Positions 15,322 to 25,015 of a stretch of DNA of 64,000 nt are shown one piece after another (position 1 is the stretch's first letter; each line of letters starts with the position of its first letter). The stretch comes from Paracoccaceae bacterium. GTDB taxonomy: Bacteria; Pseudomonadota; Alphaproteobacteria; Rhodobacterales; Rhodobacteraceae. The DNA lies in the NCBI GenBank assembly GCA_028284705.1, contig JANQRE010000010.1, forward strand, positions 1 through 64,000, given 5' to 3'. A program made the position numbers and the translations under genes. The notes beneath the pieces are model-generated. The model was given only the letters and a program-made list of their open reading frames with translations, had not been told where the DNA came from and did no database searches.

Positions 15322-15812
15322 CGCTGCTCCTTCCTTCTCCAGCCGATCAGGGCGGAAATGACCGCGACCGTCAAGGCGGCGAATTTCAGCTGCGTCGCTG
15401 TGGAGGCGAGCGTGACGCGCCAGGGGTCGAACTCGATGAAGGCCGGCGACATGAGCGTGCGCCAGAGGAAGGCGTTCTCGACCAGATCGGCGAGCACGAA
15501 GAGCGTGCCGGTCGCCGCGGTGATGAATTGCCAGGGGCGGATCAAGTCGAGCGCGTTCAACAGAAGGATCGCGAAGCTGCAGGCAATGAAAACATAATCG
15601 AGCCAGACATAGGCATAGCCATATTCCAAGCGCTGAGCGTAGCTGAGCGAGAACGTATAGTCCGAAGCGCGCCCAAACGAATAGCCAAAGGGGCGCAGGT
15701 CAAGCAAGCGTCCCTCATCCGTGGTCAGCGATGAATAGGCGATGTAGTTCAGCCCGAAGAGCAGCGCGACCCAGACAAAGGCGAGGCGCTTGATCCACCA
15801 GGTGCGGCTCAC
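15318..15812 (-). CDS. Hypothetical membrane protein in aroA-cmk operon
   Basis: GTG at 15812 overlaps the aroA stop as GTGA and gives a 164-residue protein starting [20 protein letters not shown]. Four hydrophobic segments are visible (about 8-25, 63-85, 92-112 and 140-158), with a polar loop after the first ([16 protein letters not shown]). No family recognised. The frame is open much further upstream, but that part lies inside aroA and is not expected to be coding. Its own stop overlaps the GFA start. Confidence 0.65.
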   Translation of the reverse strand: MSRTWWIKRLAFVWVALLFGLNYIAYSSLTTDEGRLLDLRPFGYSFGRASDYTFSLSYAQRLEYGYAYVWLDYVFIACSFAILLLNALDLIRPWQFITAATGTLFVLADLVENAFLWRTLMSPAFIEFDPWRVTLASTATQLKFAALTVAVISALIGWRRKEQR

Positions 15813-17161
15813 GGATCGTCCCGTGTCAGCGTCGCGCCGAGACCGGTCATGAGCTCTTCGAAGATCGGGAAAGAGGTGGCGATCGGCCCACCATCGTCGA
15901 TGGAAATTGGCTTCTGCGCGGCGAACCCGGCACAGAGGAAGGACATTGCAATCCGGTGGTCGAGCCGCGCTTGCGCCGTGGCGCCGCCCGGCACGCCGGA
16001 TGGACCGAGCCCATGCACCGTCATACTGTCTTCGGTTTCCTCGATAGTCACACCGCAAGCCTCCAGCCCGCGCGCCATGGCGTCGATCCGGTCGCTCTCC
16101 TTCACCCGCAATTCCTTGACGCCCAGCATCACGGTCTTGCCGGTCGCATTGGCAGCCACGACCGAAAGGATCGGGTATTCGTCGATCATCGAAGCAGCGC
16201 GTTCGGGCGGCACCTCGATGCCCCGCATGTCGGGCGAAAACTTAGCGCGCAGATCGGCGACGGGCTCGCCGCCCTCTTCGCGTTCGTTCTCGAACGTTAG
16301 GTCGGCACCCATCTCCTGCAAGGTGATGAAGAGCCCCGCCCGGGTCGGGTTCAGCCCGATATTGGGCACCAAAACGTCAGAGCCTTCGGAGATCAGGGCC
16401 GCGCAGACCGGGAAGGCGGCGGAGCTTGGGTCGCGCGGGACCGTGATGCTCTGCGGCGTGAGTTCCGGCTGACCGATCAGGGTGATCACCCGCCCCTCCT
16501 CCGTCTGTTTAACCGACAGATCGGCACCGAAACCGCTCAACATGCGTTCGGTGTGGTCGCGGGTGACCTCCTGTTCGATCACCACGGTGTGGCCGGGCGC
16601 ATTGAGGCCCGCCAGAAGCACGGCGGACTTCACCTGTGCCGAAGGGACCGGGACCGTGTAACGCACGGGGATGGGCTCATCAGCACCGATAATGGTCATA
16701 GGCAATCGCCCGCCTTCCCGACCAACCGCCTGCGCCCCGAAAAGCGCCAGTGGATCGGTTACCCGCCCCATGGGTCGGCCATTGAGGGACGCGTCACCAG
16801 TGAACGTCGCCCTGATCGGTGTGGTTGCCATCGCGCCCATGATCAGGCGCACTCCGGTGCCGGAGTTGCCGCAGTCGATGACGTGATCGGGCTCCGCGAA
16901 ACCGCCGACGCCGACACCATGAACAGACCAATTGCCCTCGCCGTGGTTAATCACCTCGGCACCGAAACTTGCCATCGCTCGTCCAGTGTCGAGCACGTCC
17001 TGCCCTTCGAGCAAACCGGTGATTTTCGTCTCGCCGACCGAGAGCGCGCCGAGGATCAGGGAGCGGTGAGAGATCGATTTATCCCCGGGCACATGCGCTG
17101 TGCCGCGCAAGGCTCCGCCCTTCCGGGCGGTCATTGGAATGGGATCACCGTGGCTCGACAT
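15809..17161 (-). CDS. aroA: 3-phosphoshikimate 1-carboxyvinyltransferase (EPSP synthase)
   Basis: The 450-residue enzyme joins shikimate-3-phosphate and PEP in the shikimate pathway. Motifs: [20 protein letters not shown] at the N-terminus, [29 protein letters not shown] and the later [12 protein letters not shown]. Gly-Asn-Ser-Gly-Thr followed by Ala in the PEP region is typical of the class II-like enzymes common in alphaproteobacteria, but class is not decided here. It heads a coupled operon with three or four downstream genes. Confidence 0.97.
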   Translation of the reverse strand: MSSHGDPIPMTARKGGALRGTAHVPGDKSISHRSLILGALSVGETKITGLLEGQDVLDTGRAMASFGAEVINHGEGNWSVHGVGVGGFAEPDHVIDCGNSGTGVRLIMGAMATTPIRATFTGDASLNGRPMGRVTDPLALFGAQAVGREGGRLPMTIIGADEPIPVRYTVPVPSAQVKSAVLLAGLNAPGHTVVIEQEVTRDHTERMLSGFGADLSVKQTEEGRVITLIGQPELTPQSITVPRDPSSAAFPVCAALISEGSDVLVPNIGLNPTRAGLFITLQEMGADLTFENEREEGGEPVADLRAKFSPDMRGIEVPPERAASMIDEYPILSVVAANATGKTVMLGVKELRVKESDRIDAMARGLEACGVTIEETEDSMTVHGLGPSGVPGGATAQARLDHRIAMSFLCAGFAAQKPISIDDGGPIATSFPIFEELMTGLGATLTRDDP

Positions 17162-17207
17162 GGGGGTATCCTGAAGCTGAAAGCTCCGGCGTGATAGCGT
17201 AGTCCCC

Positions 17208-17231
17208 CATCGGTGTCCACGCGCACCGATG
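17208..17231. promoter_or_regulatory. Inverted repeat in the aroA upstream region
   Basis: CATCGGTG (17208-17215) and CACCGATG (17224-17231) are perfect 8-bp arms with an 8-nt spacer, about 50 nt upstream of aroA and divergent from the gene at 17302. It could be an operator or a leader hairpin. Confidence 0.35.
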
Positions 17232-17301
17232 CGCCAGAAATCAGAATTTGTGATATGCTCTCAGTGCGGAGATTTTATCGCAGATTTCGAGGGATTTATT
17301 C

Positions 17302-18117
17302 ATGGCAAACGAACCGAGTATTCTTGAGCGCGGTCTTGTCCTGCACACCGACCCAAGCCAACGAGCGCCGGACAATCAGAAGGTGCTCGACCGGCTGGCC
17401 CTTCTCGTTGGGCTGGTGGCCTTTGGTCTGCCGATCGCGCTGGCGATCGGGGCGACAATCGGCGGGAGTTGCTTTCGCGATAGCATCAGTCACTTTTACC
17501 ATGCGCAGTTTCTTGGGTCCGTTTTCGTCGGCCTCCTGTTTTTCATCGGAGGCTTCCTGATCGCCTATTCCGGGGACCATTGGCTGGAGACGTGGGGCAG
17601 CACCATCGCAGGGCTCTGCGCCCTCGGAGTGGCCCTGTTTCCGACCGCTGGCGGCGGCTGCGAGATAATGGAGACGTTCCTGTCACGGACCTTTGTCGAA
17701 GTGGCAAATCCCACCTCTGCGAGCGGTGTCTACACGATTGTCAAAGAAACCGCCGAGGGCGAGAGCCTGTTCCAGCTCTTCGGCAAGGCGAGCGAGTATC
17801 ACTTCACCGCAGCAGCAGGTGTATTCATTTATCTGGGGCTCTACTGCCTTGTTGTCCTGCGCCGTGTGATCCCGGAACGGCACGGCGTGGGGGCTGACAT
17901 GATCGCCACTAAACGCCGCCGCAACAAACTCTATTTCTGGTGCGCGATTGCGATCTTCCTATGCGTTGCACTCCTGGGCCTACGCGGCACATTGGGCATC
18001 GATGAAGTGGCGTGGAATCTCTGGAACGGGACGTTCTTCGTGGAGACCGTCGCACTCTGGGCCTTCGCTCTGGCGTGGTTCACGAAGGGCCGTATCTTCG
18101 AAAGCATGAACGATTAG
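17302..18117 (+). CDS. Hypothetical polytopic membrane protein
   Basis: This 271-residue protein has seven or so hydrophobic segments: about 30-52, 68-90, 98-115, 165-188, 208-226 and 242-262, among others. A polar loop (GGSCFRDSISHFYHAQFLGS) lies between the first two, and a larger extracytoplasmic loop of about 50 residues in the middle. The pattern resembles DUF998-type or related uncharacterised membrane proteins, but I cannot assign it. The stop overlaps that of trmB on the other strand by 4 nt. Confidence 0.7.
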   Translation: MANEPSILERGLVLHTDPSQRAPDNQKVLDRLALLVGLVAFGLPIALAIGATIGGSCFRDSISHFYHAQFLGSVFVGLLFFIGGFLIAYSGDHWLETWGSTIAGLCALGVALFPTAGGGCEIMETFLSRTFVEVANPTSASGVYTIVKETAEGESLFQLFGKASEYHFTAAAGVFIYLGLYCLVVLRRVIPERHGVGADMIATKRRRNKLYFWCAIAIFLCVALLGLRGTLGIDEVAWNLWNGTFFVETVALWAFALAWFTKGRIFESMND

Positions 18118-18818
18118 CCGCGCCGAAAAGTCAGGTAATGCGGCACGCGACCCTCGCGCAGGGCCTTTTGCTCATAGCGCGTCGAGAGCCAGTCACCCCA
18201 AGGCTCACGCCAATCTTCGGGGCGCCTGGCAATCCATGTGAACCCCGCCTTCGGCACCTCTTCGAGGGCCTGACGGACGTAGTCGGGAATATCAGTCGCA
18301 AGGCGAAGCTCCGATCCTTCCGCGAGGACCCGTTGGAGCGGCTCGAGATGCTCAGGTGTCACGAACCGCCTGCGGTGGTGGCGCGCCTTGGGCCAAGGAT
18401 CGGGGTAGAGCAGAAACGCTTTCTCGATGGCGCCATCAGGCAGCACGTCGAACAGATCGCGCGCATCGCCATGGTGGACAGAAATGTTCTCAACCCCCTC
18501 GCGCCGGATTTTCCCCAGAAGGGTCGCGACACCGTTCACGTATGGCTCGACACCGATGAACCGCGTATCGGGATGCAATTGTGCTTGGTGCACAAGATGC
18601 TCGCCCGCACCGAAGCCGATCTCGAGCCAAACGGGCGCGTCGCCGAACAGCGTCTCCATATCCAATAGATCGCGATCAGGATTGTCCTCAAAGCCGACAC
18701 CCGCCAGCCGCACTTGCGGCAGGATTTCCTCCAAGTCGCGTTCTTGACGAGGATGCAAGGTCTTGCCCTTCAGACGTCCGTAGAAATTGCGCCAGGGGCG
18801 GGGCGGGGTTTTGCTCAT
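18114..18818 (-). CDS. trmB: tRNA (guanine-46-N7-)-methyltransferase
   Basis: The 234-residue SAM-dependent enzyme makes m7G46 in tRNA. From ATG at 18818 it has RPWRNFYGRLKGKTL, the SAM site VWLEIGFGAGEHLV, the YPDPWPKARHHRRRFV signature and a C-terminal TRYEQKALREG typical of TrmB. The frame stays open upstream, but family alignment supports this start. It lies downstream of metK, a common order, here with one convergent gene in between. Confidence 0.95.
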   Translation of the reverse strand: MSKTPPRPWRNFYGRLKGKTLHPRQERDLEEILPQVRLAGVGFEDNPDRDLLDMETLFGDAPVWLEIGFGAGEHLVHQAQLHPDTRFIGVEPYVNGVATLLGKIRREGVENISVHHGDARDLFDVLPDGAIEKAFLLYPDPWPKARHHRRRFVTPEHLEPLQRVLAEGSELRLATDIPDYVRQALEEVPKAGFTWIARRPEDWREPWGDWLSTRYEQKALREGRVPHYLTFRRG

Positions 18819-18934
18819 GGCGCGGGGTTTAGCTTGGGCCTCGTGCGCTCTCAAGCGCGAAAAAATGCGACGGAACCGGGCGGCAGAATCGTTGGTCGAG
18901 TGATAGGATCGCAATAACTGGAAGGGACAGCCCC

Positions 18935-19579
18935 ATGCGCACTGCACTCACCGCATTTCTACTGCTCGCAACACCGGCTTTTGCCGCGGAACGGACCGTC
19001 ACCGTCGATGTCTGGGCGGACAATTGGTTCGCCATGTATGTGAACGGATCGAAAGTTCTGGAGGACTCCGTGCCGATCACCACGGAGCGCTCGTTCAATG
19101 CTGAAACGGCGCAGTTTTCGGTCGCCCTGCCCGCGCAGATCGCCTTTATCGCCAAGGATTTCAAAGAAAATGACACCGGTCTGGAATATATCGGCAGTCG
19201 CAGGCAGCAGATGGGCGATGGCGGGTTCATCGCGCAATTCAAGGATGCGGCGAGCGGCGAAACGCTTGCTGTGACCGATCAGAACACCCGGTGCATGGTG
19301 ATCCATCATGGACCGGTGGACACATCTTGCGCGAAGGAGAGTAACCCCGTGGCCGGACAAGGGGCCTGCGCCTTCGAAGCAAAAGAAGAGCCCTCAGGCT
19401 GGGCTGATACGGGATTTGACGACAGCGATTGGCCGCAAGCGACCGAGCACAGCGAAAGGGCCGTGAGACCCAAAGACGGTTACGACCGCATCCGCTGGGA
19501 CAACTCTGCGGAACTGATCTGGAGCGACGATCTGGAACGCGACAACACGCTTCTCTGTCGGCTCACGATCAGCGAGTAA
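18935..19579 (+). CDS. Hypothetical exported protein
   Basis: The 214-residue protein has a signal peptide (MRTALTAFLLLATPAFAAER) and a GGAAGGGA ribosome binding site. The mature part reads like a beta-rich, carbohydrate-binding-like fold (VDVWADNWFAMYVNGSKVLE, and later PSGWADTGFDDSDWPQATEH, a pattern common in galactose-binding-like domains). There are three or four cysteines. No enzyme motifs. It stands between trmB and metK, on the strand opposite to both. Confidence 0.7.
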   Translation: MRTALTAFLLLATPAFAAERTVTVDVWADNWFAMYVNGSKVLEDSVPITTERSFNAETAQFSVALPAQIAFIAKDFKENDTGLEYIGSRRQQMGDGGFIAQFKDAASGETLAVTDQNTRCMVIHHGPVDTSCAKESNPVAGQGACAFEAKEEPSGWADTGFDDSDWPQATEHSERAVRPKDGYDRIRWDNSAELIWSDDLERDNTLLCRLTISE

Positions 19580-19594
19580 GGCAGTGACCTGAGA

Positions 19595-20761
19595 TCAAAC
19601 GGCTTTCTTCAGGGTCTCGACCAGATCGGTCTTCTCCCAGGAGAAGCCGCCATCAGCATCCGGCGCGCGTCCGAAATGGCCGTAAGCGGCCGTGCGCTGA
19701 TAGATCGGTTTGCGCAAACCCAGATGCTCGATGATGCCGCGCGGGGTGAGGTCCATGCAATCCGCAACAGCCTTCTCGATCTGGGACTCATGCACTTCGC
19801 CAGTGCCGTAAGTATCGGCATAGATCGATAGCGGCTTGGCGACACCGATGGCGTAGGAAAGCTGGATTGTGCAGCGCTTGGCCATGCCCGCGGCGACGAC
19901 GTTCTTGGCAAGATAGCGCGCCGCATAGGCCGCCGAGCGGTCCACCTTGGTCGGGTCTTTGCCCGAGAACGCACCACCGCCATGGGGTGCCGCACCGCCA
20001 TAGGTGTCAACGATGATCTTGCGACCGGTCAGCCCGGCATCACCGTCCGGGCCACCGATCACGAAGGCCCCGGTCGGGTTCACATGCCATTCTGTTTCGT
20101 TGGTGATCCAGCCGTCTGGCAGGGTTTTGCGGATATAGGGCTCGACCACCGCGCGCACGTCATCAGACGACATGCTTTCATCGAGGTGCTGGGTAGACAG
20201 AACGATGGAGGTCACGCCAACGGGTTTGCCGTTGCGATAGGTCACCGAAAGCTGCGATTTCGCATCCGGTCCAAGCTGCGGCGTCTCACCAGCGTGACGC
20301 GCTTCGGCCAGATTGCGCAGGATCGCGTGGGAGTATTGGATCGGCGCCGGCATCAATTCCGGCGTTTCATCGACCGCATAACCAAACATGATCCCCTGAT
20401 CGCCGGCACCATCCTTGTCGACGCCTTGCGCGATATGGGCCGATTGCGCGTGCAGGTGGTTCTCAAAACTCAGGTCCTGCCAGTGAAACCCGTCCTGTTC
20501 GTAGCCGATATGTTTCACACAGTCGCGCGCAATCGCCTCAACACCTCCCATGAACCCATCAAGCTTGTCACGGGTCGAGAGACCCACTTCGCCACCCACA
20601 ACCACGCGGTTTGTCGTGGCAAAGGTCTCACAAGCCACACGCGCCATCTCCTCCTCCGCGAGAAACGCATCGAGGATCGCGTCAGAGATGCGGTCGCAGA
20701 TTTTGTCGGGATGTCCCTCGGAAACGGACTCCGAGGTAAAAAGGTAGTTCTGGCGTGCCAT
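19595..20761 (-). CDS. metK: S-adenosylmethionine synthetase
   Basis: The 388-residue enzyme makes SAM from methionine and ATP. Motifs include [18 protein letters not shown] near the N-terminus, [10 protein letters not shown], and the Gly-rich loop [19 protein letters not shown]. Length is typical for alphaproteobacteria. It is preceded by a SAM/SAH-type riboswitch that includes its ribosome binding site, so translation is probably repressed when SAM is abundant. Confidence 0.98.
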   Translation of the reverse strand: MARQNYLFTSESVSEGHPDKICDRISDAILDAFLAEEEMARVACETFATTNRVVVGGEVGLSTRDKLDGFMGGVEAIARDCVKHIGYEQDGFHWQDLSFENHLHAQSAHIAQGVDKDGAGDQGIMFGYAVDETPELMPAPIQYSHAILRNLAEARHAGETPQLGPDAKSQLSVTYRNGKPVGVTSIVLSTQHLDESMSSDDVRAVVEPYIRKTLPDGWITNETEWHVNPTGAFVIGGPDGDAGLTGRKIIVDTYGGAAPHGGGAFSGKDPTKVDRSAAYAARYLAKNVVAAGMAKRCTIQLSYAIGVAKPLSIYADTYGTGEVHESQIEKAVADCMDLTPRGIIEHLGLRKPIYQRTAAYGHFGRAPDADGGFSWEKTDLVETLKKAV

Positions 20762-20766
20762 GAAGA

Positions 20767-20816
20767 TGCTCCGGTCAAAAGAAATCCCCTCCGTCAGGAA
20801 GCCGTTGGAGAGGTCG
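20767..20816 (-). promoter_or_regulatory. SAM/SAH riboswitch (metK leader)
   Basis: The minus strand reads CCTCTCC, then AACGGCTTCCTGACG, then GAGGGG, an A/T-rich linker, and GGAGCA 5 nt before the metK ATG. AACGGCTTCCTG is the conserved core of the small SAM/SAH riboswitch class found upstream of metK in Rhodobacterales. The hairpin is CCTC/GAGG, and GCTTCC pairs with the GGAGC ribosome binding site to form the pseudoknot. Ligand binding would therefore hide the ribosome binding site. Recognition is by motif, not by a model search. Confidence 0.85.
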
Positions 20817-20848
20817 TCCGCGCGAGGTAACGGGAGTTTTGGCGGAGG

Positions 20849-22330
20849 TCAATCTTTCTTGTTGCGTCCGAGCGCCGCAAGGCTCCCTAAAGCAACAACA
20901 AGCAACAGAAGAACCGGCATATCGCCCGTTCGGGTGTAGATGGTCGGCAGTAAGGGAGCCGGGATCGCCTCGTCGAGATATCCGGTCTCATTCAACGGTG
21001 CCGAGCGCAGAATGCGCCCCAATGGGTCGATCACGGCGCTGACGCCGGTATTCGCCGAGCGCAGCACCGGCAAACCCTGCTCCACCGCCCGCAAACGGGC
21101 CTGGGCGAGATGTTGATAAGGCCCGGTGAGATTGCCGAACCAGGCGTCATTGGTGATTTGCAGGATCAGGTTGGGCCGCGTCTCGGTGCGCAAATGGCGC
21201 GGGAAAATCAGCTCGTAACAGATGAGCGGCAGGGCAGGACCGATCCCGGGGATGTCGATTAGGGTCGGTCCCGGACCGGGGGCGAAACCGCCGCCTTCCA
21301 CGGCGGTCATGCGGCGAATTCCGATGCTGGACAGGATTTCTGCGAAGGGCACGTATTCGCCAAACGGAACAAGATGGTGTTTGTGATAAGGCGCGCCAAG
21401 CGTGCCATCGGGGTCCATGACGGACAGGGCATTGCGATACGTACCGTCTACAAAATCGTTCACACCGAAAACCAAGGGCCGTCCCGATGCGGCCTCCTGC
21501 ATGAAGCCAAGCGCGTCTTCTGCGCGGTCCAACCGCCAGGCGAGCGCGGATTCCGGCCAGACAACCACATCCACATCGCCCTCTTCCCCCGTCATCTGGA
21601 TCAGACGTCCAAAGAACTCCGGGATCATCTCCGGGTCCCATTTCTGGTGCTGCGGCGCGTTTGGCTGCACAAGACGTGCGGTCTTGCCGGAGGGTGCGAC
21701 GTCAGTCGCGCTCAGCGTCAGAGCGCCATACCCAAACGCCACCACCAACAGAGACAGAGATGCCGCACCGCCGATCCATCGGCGTCTGACCACGAACGGC
21801 AAGCCCGCGATCAGCAACGTGAGCAAGGTCAGGCCATGCGGCCCGGTTACGCTCGAGAGCATGCGCACCGGCGTGTCGATCCAAATATGACCAACAAGCG
21901 CCCAGGGAAATCCGGTGAAAAGCACGCCCCGCAACGCTTCTGTCGCGGTCCAAAGCAGGATAAGAGCCAATATGCGCGCCTGGAAGAACCGCGCAGCCAG
22001 CCAAAATGCGGCCGCCCAGAGCAACGCCAAGCCGCCACTGAGCAGAACCAGCGCGAAGGGCGCCATCCAACCGTGGCGCGGGATATCGACCAGAAACGGC
22101 TCAACGATCCAGCTCAACGACGCCGCAAAATAGCCAAACCCCGCGCCCCAACCGATCCGTGCCACGTTCCACGACGCATCCGCATGTCGTGCCAGCCAAA
22201 GCACCGCACAGAACCCGGGAATGGAGAGAAACCAGAAGTTCAGCGGCGCTTGGCCCGTCGCCGCCACAACGCCAGCGATCACGGCCAGGCCGAGTGCGCG
22301 TGTGTCGGGACGTCTGAAAAAGCCTGTCAC
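20849..22330 (-). CDS. lnt: Apolipoprotein N-acyltransferase
   Basis: This 493-residue inner-membrane enzyme adds the third acyl chain to lipoproteins. It has an N-terminal block of about six to eight transmembrane helices and a nitrilase-like periplasmic domain. The catalytic Glu is in VVWPESALAW, the Lys region is near HKHHLVPFGEYVPF, and the Cys in LPLICYELIFP. A last helix follows near the C-terminus. It overlaps corC by 4 nt, matching the conserved ybeZ-ybeY-corC-lnt order. Confidence 0.95.
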   Translation of the reverse strand: MTGFFRRPDTRALGLAVIAGVVAATGQAPLNFWFLSIPGFCAVLWLARHADASWNVARIGWGAGFGYFAASLSWIVEPFLVDIPRHGWMAPFALVLLSGGLALLWAAAFWLAARFFQARILALILLWTATEALRGVLFTGFPWALVGHIWIDTPVRMLSSVTGPHGLTLLTLLIAGLPFVVRRRWIGGAASLSLLVVAFGYGALTLSATDVAPSGKTARLVQPNAPQHQKWDPEMIPEFFGRLIQMTGEEGDVDVVVWPESALAWRLDRAEDALGFMQEAASGRPLVFGVNDFVDGTYRNALSVMDPDGTLGAPYHKHHLVPFGEYVPFAEILSSIGIRRMTAVEGGGFAPGPGPTLIDIPGIGPALPLICYELIFPRHLRTETRPNLILQITNDAWFGNLTGPYQHLAQARLRAVEQGLPVLRSANTGVSAVIDPLGRILRSAPLNETGYLDEAIPAPLLPTIYTRTGDMPVLLLLVVALGSLAALGRNKKD

Positions 22331-23223
22331 TCGCCGGCAGGCACGGAGAGCCGAACGCGCAGCCGTTTGATCCGGCGCGGATCGGCATCGACAACTTCAA
22401 ATTGCGGACCGAGCGGGTGCTTGATCACCTCACCGCGGGCCGGGATTTTGCCGGTCAACATGAAGACGAGCCCACCCAGCGTATCGATCTCCTCATCCAT
22501 CTCGGCGTCAGAGAGCCGCATCCCGATCTCGCTTTCGAACTCCGCGAGGGGCGCACGGGCCTGCACCAGATAGCAGCCGGGTTTTTCCAGCTTCCAGTGA
22601 TCGGCCTCATCGACATCGTGCTCATCCTCGATATCGCCGATCACCTGCTCAATCAAATCCTCGATGGTCACAAGCCCATCCACCCCGCCATATTCGTCAA
22701 TCACCAGTGCCATATGTTTGCGCTCGGTCTGCATCTTGGTCAGCAGCACTCCGATGGGCATTGATGGCGGCACGAAAAGGACCGGGCGCACCATCCGTTT
22801 CAGCGAGAACCCTTTTCCCTTGGCGCCATTGCCGTTGAACCCATGCTTCAGGGCGAGGTCTTTGAGGTGGATCATGCCGACGGGTGTGTCCAACGTCTCC
22901 TTGAAAACCGGCAGCCGCGTCAGCCCGCTTTCCCGAAAGGTGGCGACCAGTTCCGCCATATCGATATCGACGGGGACCGACACGATCTCCGCCCGCGGGA
23001 TCAGCACATCCTCCACACGTTTGGTGCGCAAATTGCCCATGCCGATGCGCTGCGCGGCGGGCACGGCATTAACGTGAGGCGTTGCTGTATTGTTCGGAGA
23101 AAATGCCGCAGCGAGGCGCGAAAACAGGCCCGGTGCGGCGGTGGTCTCTGACAGGTCGGGCTCTTTTTGATCGTGCGGCGCGCTTTGCGCAGCGCTAGAC
23201 GATCCGTCGGTCGTGTCACCCAT
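22327..23223 (-). CDS. CorC/HlyC-family protein with CBS pair
   Basis: The 298-residue soluble protein has tandem CBS domains (VEDVLIPRAEIVSVPVDIDM, and GGVDGLVTIEDLIEQVIGDI) and a C-terminal CorC_HlyC domain (LGGLVFMLTGKIPARGEVI). E. coli CorC is linked to magnesium and cobalt efflux, but many members are better described as envelope or ion-homeostasis proteins. It forms the usual phoH-ybeY-corC-lnt cluster. Confidence 0.9.
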   Translation of the reverse strand: MGDTTDGSSSAAQSAPHDQKEPDLSETTAAPGLFSRLAAAFSPNNTATPHVNAVPAAQRIGMGNLRTKRVEDVLIPRAEIVSVPVDIDMAELVATFRESGLTRLPVFKETLDTPVGMIHLKDLALKHGFNGNGAKGKGFSLKRMVRPVLFVPPSMPIGVLLTKMQTERKHMALVIDEYGGVDGLVTIEDLIEQVIGDIEDEHDVDEADHWKLEKPGCYLVQARAPLAEFESEIGMRLSDAEMDEEIDTLGGLVFMLTGKIPARGEVIKHPLGPQFEVVDADPRRIKRLRVRLSVPAGE

Positions 23224-23267
23224 GATCTGACTTTAGGTCCTTCTCAAACAAACGCTCGGGAGCAGCG

Positions 23268-23765
23268 TTAGGAACCATATGGGTCCGCAATCCCAAGCTT
23301 GGCAAGTATGCGGGACTCCAAGCTTTCCATCAAGTCGGCATCTTTCGGCCGGATGTGATCAAATCCTAACAGATGCAGGATGCCATGGAGGAGGAGATGC
23401 GCGGTATGATCTTCCAGGCTTTTGCCCTGCTCCTCCGCCTCCCGCGCGCAAGTCTCATATGCGATGGCGATATCGCCCAGTTCCTGCTCTGCCGCGCCAA
23501 TTTGCGGCATGTCACCCTCGTCTCCGGCGGACAAATCCCGGCTTGGCCAGGAGAGTACATTTGTCGGCCCTGCCGTGTCGCGAAAATCCGAATTTAGCGA
23601 CGCGATCCGGTCATCATCACAGGCCAGCAGACTGATTTCGAAGCCTCCCGGCAAACCAAGCTCTTTAGAAATCCCCGCACCAACCCGGCCTGCGATTTGA
23701 TCGAGACCAACGCTCTCCCAGGCGGTCTCCTCGACCAGAATATCCACTTCAATCCCTGTTTCCAT
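23268..23765 (-). CDS. ybeY: Endoribonuclease YbeY
   Basis: The protein has about 165 residues from ATG at 23765 (METGIEVDILVEETAWESVG). It matures 16S rRNA and takes part in ribosome quality control. The zinc-binding signature HLLLHGILHLLGFDH is present near residue 120, preceded by the NVLSWPS stretch and ELGDIAIAYET. The frame extends upstream to 23816 through a GC hairpin, so the internal ATG is preferred. Its neighbours phoH and corC are the usual partners. Confidence 0.93.
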   Translation of the reverse strand: METGIEVDILVEETAWESVGLDQIAGRVGAGISKELGLPGGFEISLLACDDDRIASLNSDFRDTAGPTNVLSWPSRDLSAGDEGDMPQIGAAEQELGDIAIAYETCAREAEEQGKSLEDHTAHLLLHGILHLLGFDHIRPKDADLMESLESRILAKLGIADPYGS

Positions 23766-23793
23766 CTGGTTGAGATATACCCCGGGGGAGTTT

Positions 23794-23811
23794 GAGGGGG
23801 CTGGCCCCCTC
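23794..23811. repeat. GC-rich hairpin between phoH and ybeY
   Basis: GAGGGGGC and GCCCCCTC are perfect 8-bp arms around TG. The hairpin is followed by the ybeY start region, so it may slow read-through or affect ybeY translation. Confidence 0.45.
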
Positions 23812-23849
23812 ATCAAATCATGGTGCGCCGCGCATGCGGCTCCGTTGGA

Positions 23850-24860
23850 TTACGACGGCCCATCCGCCTTGTCATAGGCCTCGATGATGCGCGCCACGAG
23901 CGGGTGACGCACGACGTCCTTCGCGGTGAAGTAGCTGAAAGAAACGCCCTTCACCCCGCTGAGCAGGTCTTCTGCATCCCGCAAGCCCGATTTCACGCCG
24001 CGCGGCAGATCGACCTGAGAGCGATCGCCCGTGACCACCATGCGGGAGCCTTCCCCAAGACGTGTGAGAAACATCTTCATCTGCATCGTCGTGGCGTTCT
24101 GCGCTTCATCAAGCACCACAAAGGCATTCGCCAGCGTGCGCCCCCGCATAAACGCCAAAGGCGCAATCTCGATGCGCTTTTCCTCGATCAGTTTCGTGAC
24201 CTGTTTGCCCGGCAGAAAATCGTTCAGCGCGTCATAAAGCGGCTGCATATAGGGATCGACTTTGTCCTTCATATCGCCCGGTAGAAAGCCCAGACGCTCG
24301 CCCGCTTCCACGGCAGGGCGCGAGAGGATGATCCGGTCCACTTCACCAGCAAGAAACTTCGACACGCCCACCGCCACAGCAAGATAGGTTTTACCCGTGC
24401 CCGCTGGCCCGATGCCAAACCCAAGCTCGTTTTTCATCAACTGCGTGACATAGGCTTTCTGCGCGGGCGTGCGCGGCTCAACCGTTTTTTTACGGGTCTT
24501 GATCTCCACGCGACCGCCTTTGAACATCTCAAGTTGGTCGCCGTCTCGGGTGCCCGTCCCGCTTTCAGAACGGCCCATGCGGATTTCGGCATCGATATTG
24601 GCAGGGCTCACATCACGGCCCGCTTCCAGGCGCACATAAAGCGCGTTGAGCACCCGCGCCGCCTCGCCTCGCGCTTCCCCCAGCACAGCCAGTTGATTGC
24701 CCCGGCGCAGGATTTGCACCCCAAGCCGTTCTTCGATCTGGGCGAGGTTGCGATCAAATTCTCCGCATAAGTCGATCAGTACCCTGTTATCCGGAAACTC
24801 CAGCAGAAGTTCATGTTCGGGGTCCTCCGCACTTGGCGGGGCCGGGTTTGTGAAAGTCAA
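23850..24860 (-). CDS. phoH: PhoH-family ATPase (YbeZ type)
   Basis: The 336-residue protein has an N-terminal KH-like part and a PhoH ATPase domain. Walker A is GPAGTGKTYLAVAVG and Walker B FVVLDEAQNATTMQMKMFLT. The family is a partner of YbeY in ribosome and RNA metabolism. No extra PIN domain is present, so this is YbeZ-like rather than PhoH2. It begins the phoH-ybeY-corC-lnt run. Confidence 0.94.
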   Translation of the reverse strand: MTFTNPAPPSAEDPEHELLLEFPDNRVLIDLCGEFDRNLAQIEERLGVQILRRGNQLAVLGEARGEAARVLNALYVRLEAGRDVSPANIDAEIRMGRSESGTGTRDGDQLEMFKGGRVEIKTRKKTVEPRTPAQKAYVTQLMKNELGFGIGPAGTGKTYLAVAVGVSKFLAGEVDRIILSRPAVEAGERLGFLPGDMKDKVDPYMQPLYDALNDFLPGKQVTKLIEEKRIEIAPLAFMRGRTLANAFVVLDEAQNATTMQMKMFLTRLGEGSRMVVTGDRSQVDLPRGVKSGLRDAEDLLSGVKGVSFSYFTAKDVVRHPLVARIIEAYDKADGPS

Positions 24861-24952
24861 TCGGAGCTCCTTAGATCAGCGTTCGGTTCGATGGTGCCAA
24901 GCCACAGCGCGCGGTGCAAGCAATACACGGCAAGTCTTCACATATCTGAAAC

Positions 24953-24981
24953 AAAAAAAGCCGCAGGCGAACCCGCGGCTT
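24953..24981 (-). terminator. Rho-independent terminator after the lipoprotein gene
   Basis: On the minus strand AGCCGCGGG and CCTGCGGCT form a stem around TTCG, followed by a run of T. It begins 35 nt past the stop of the lipoprotein gene and so separates the paralogue pair from phoH. Confidence 0.85.
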
Positions 24982-25015
24982 TGGAGAAAATCTGTGGCGT
25001 TTCAACCACTCCGGT

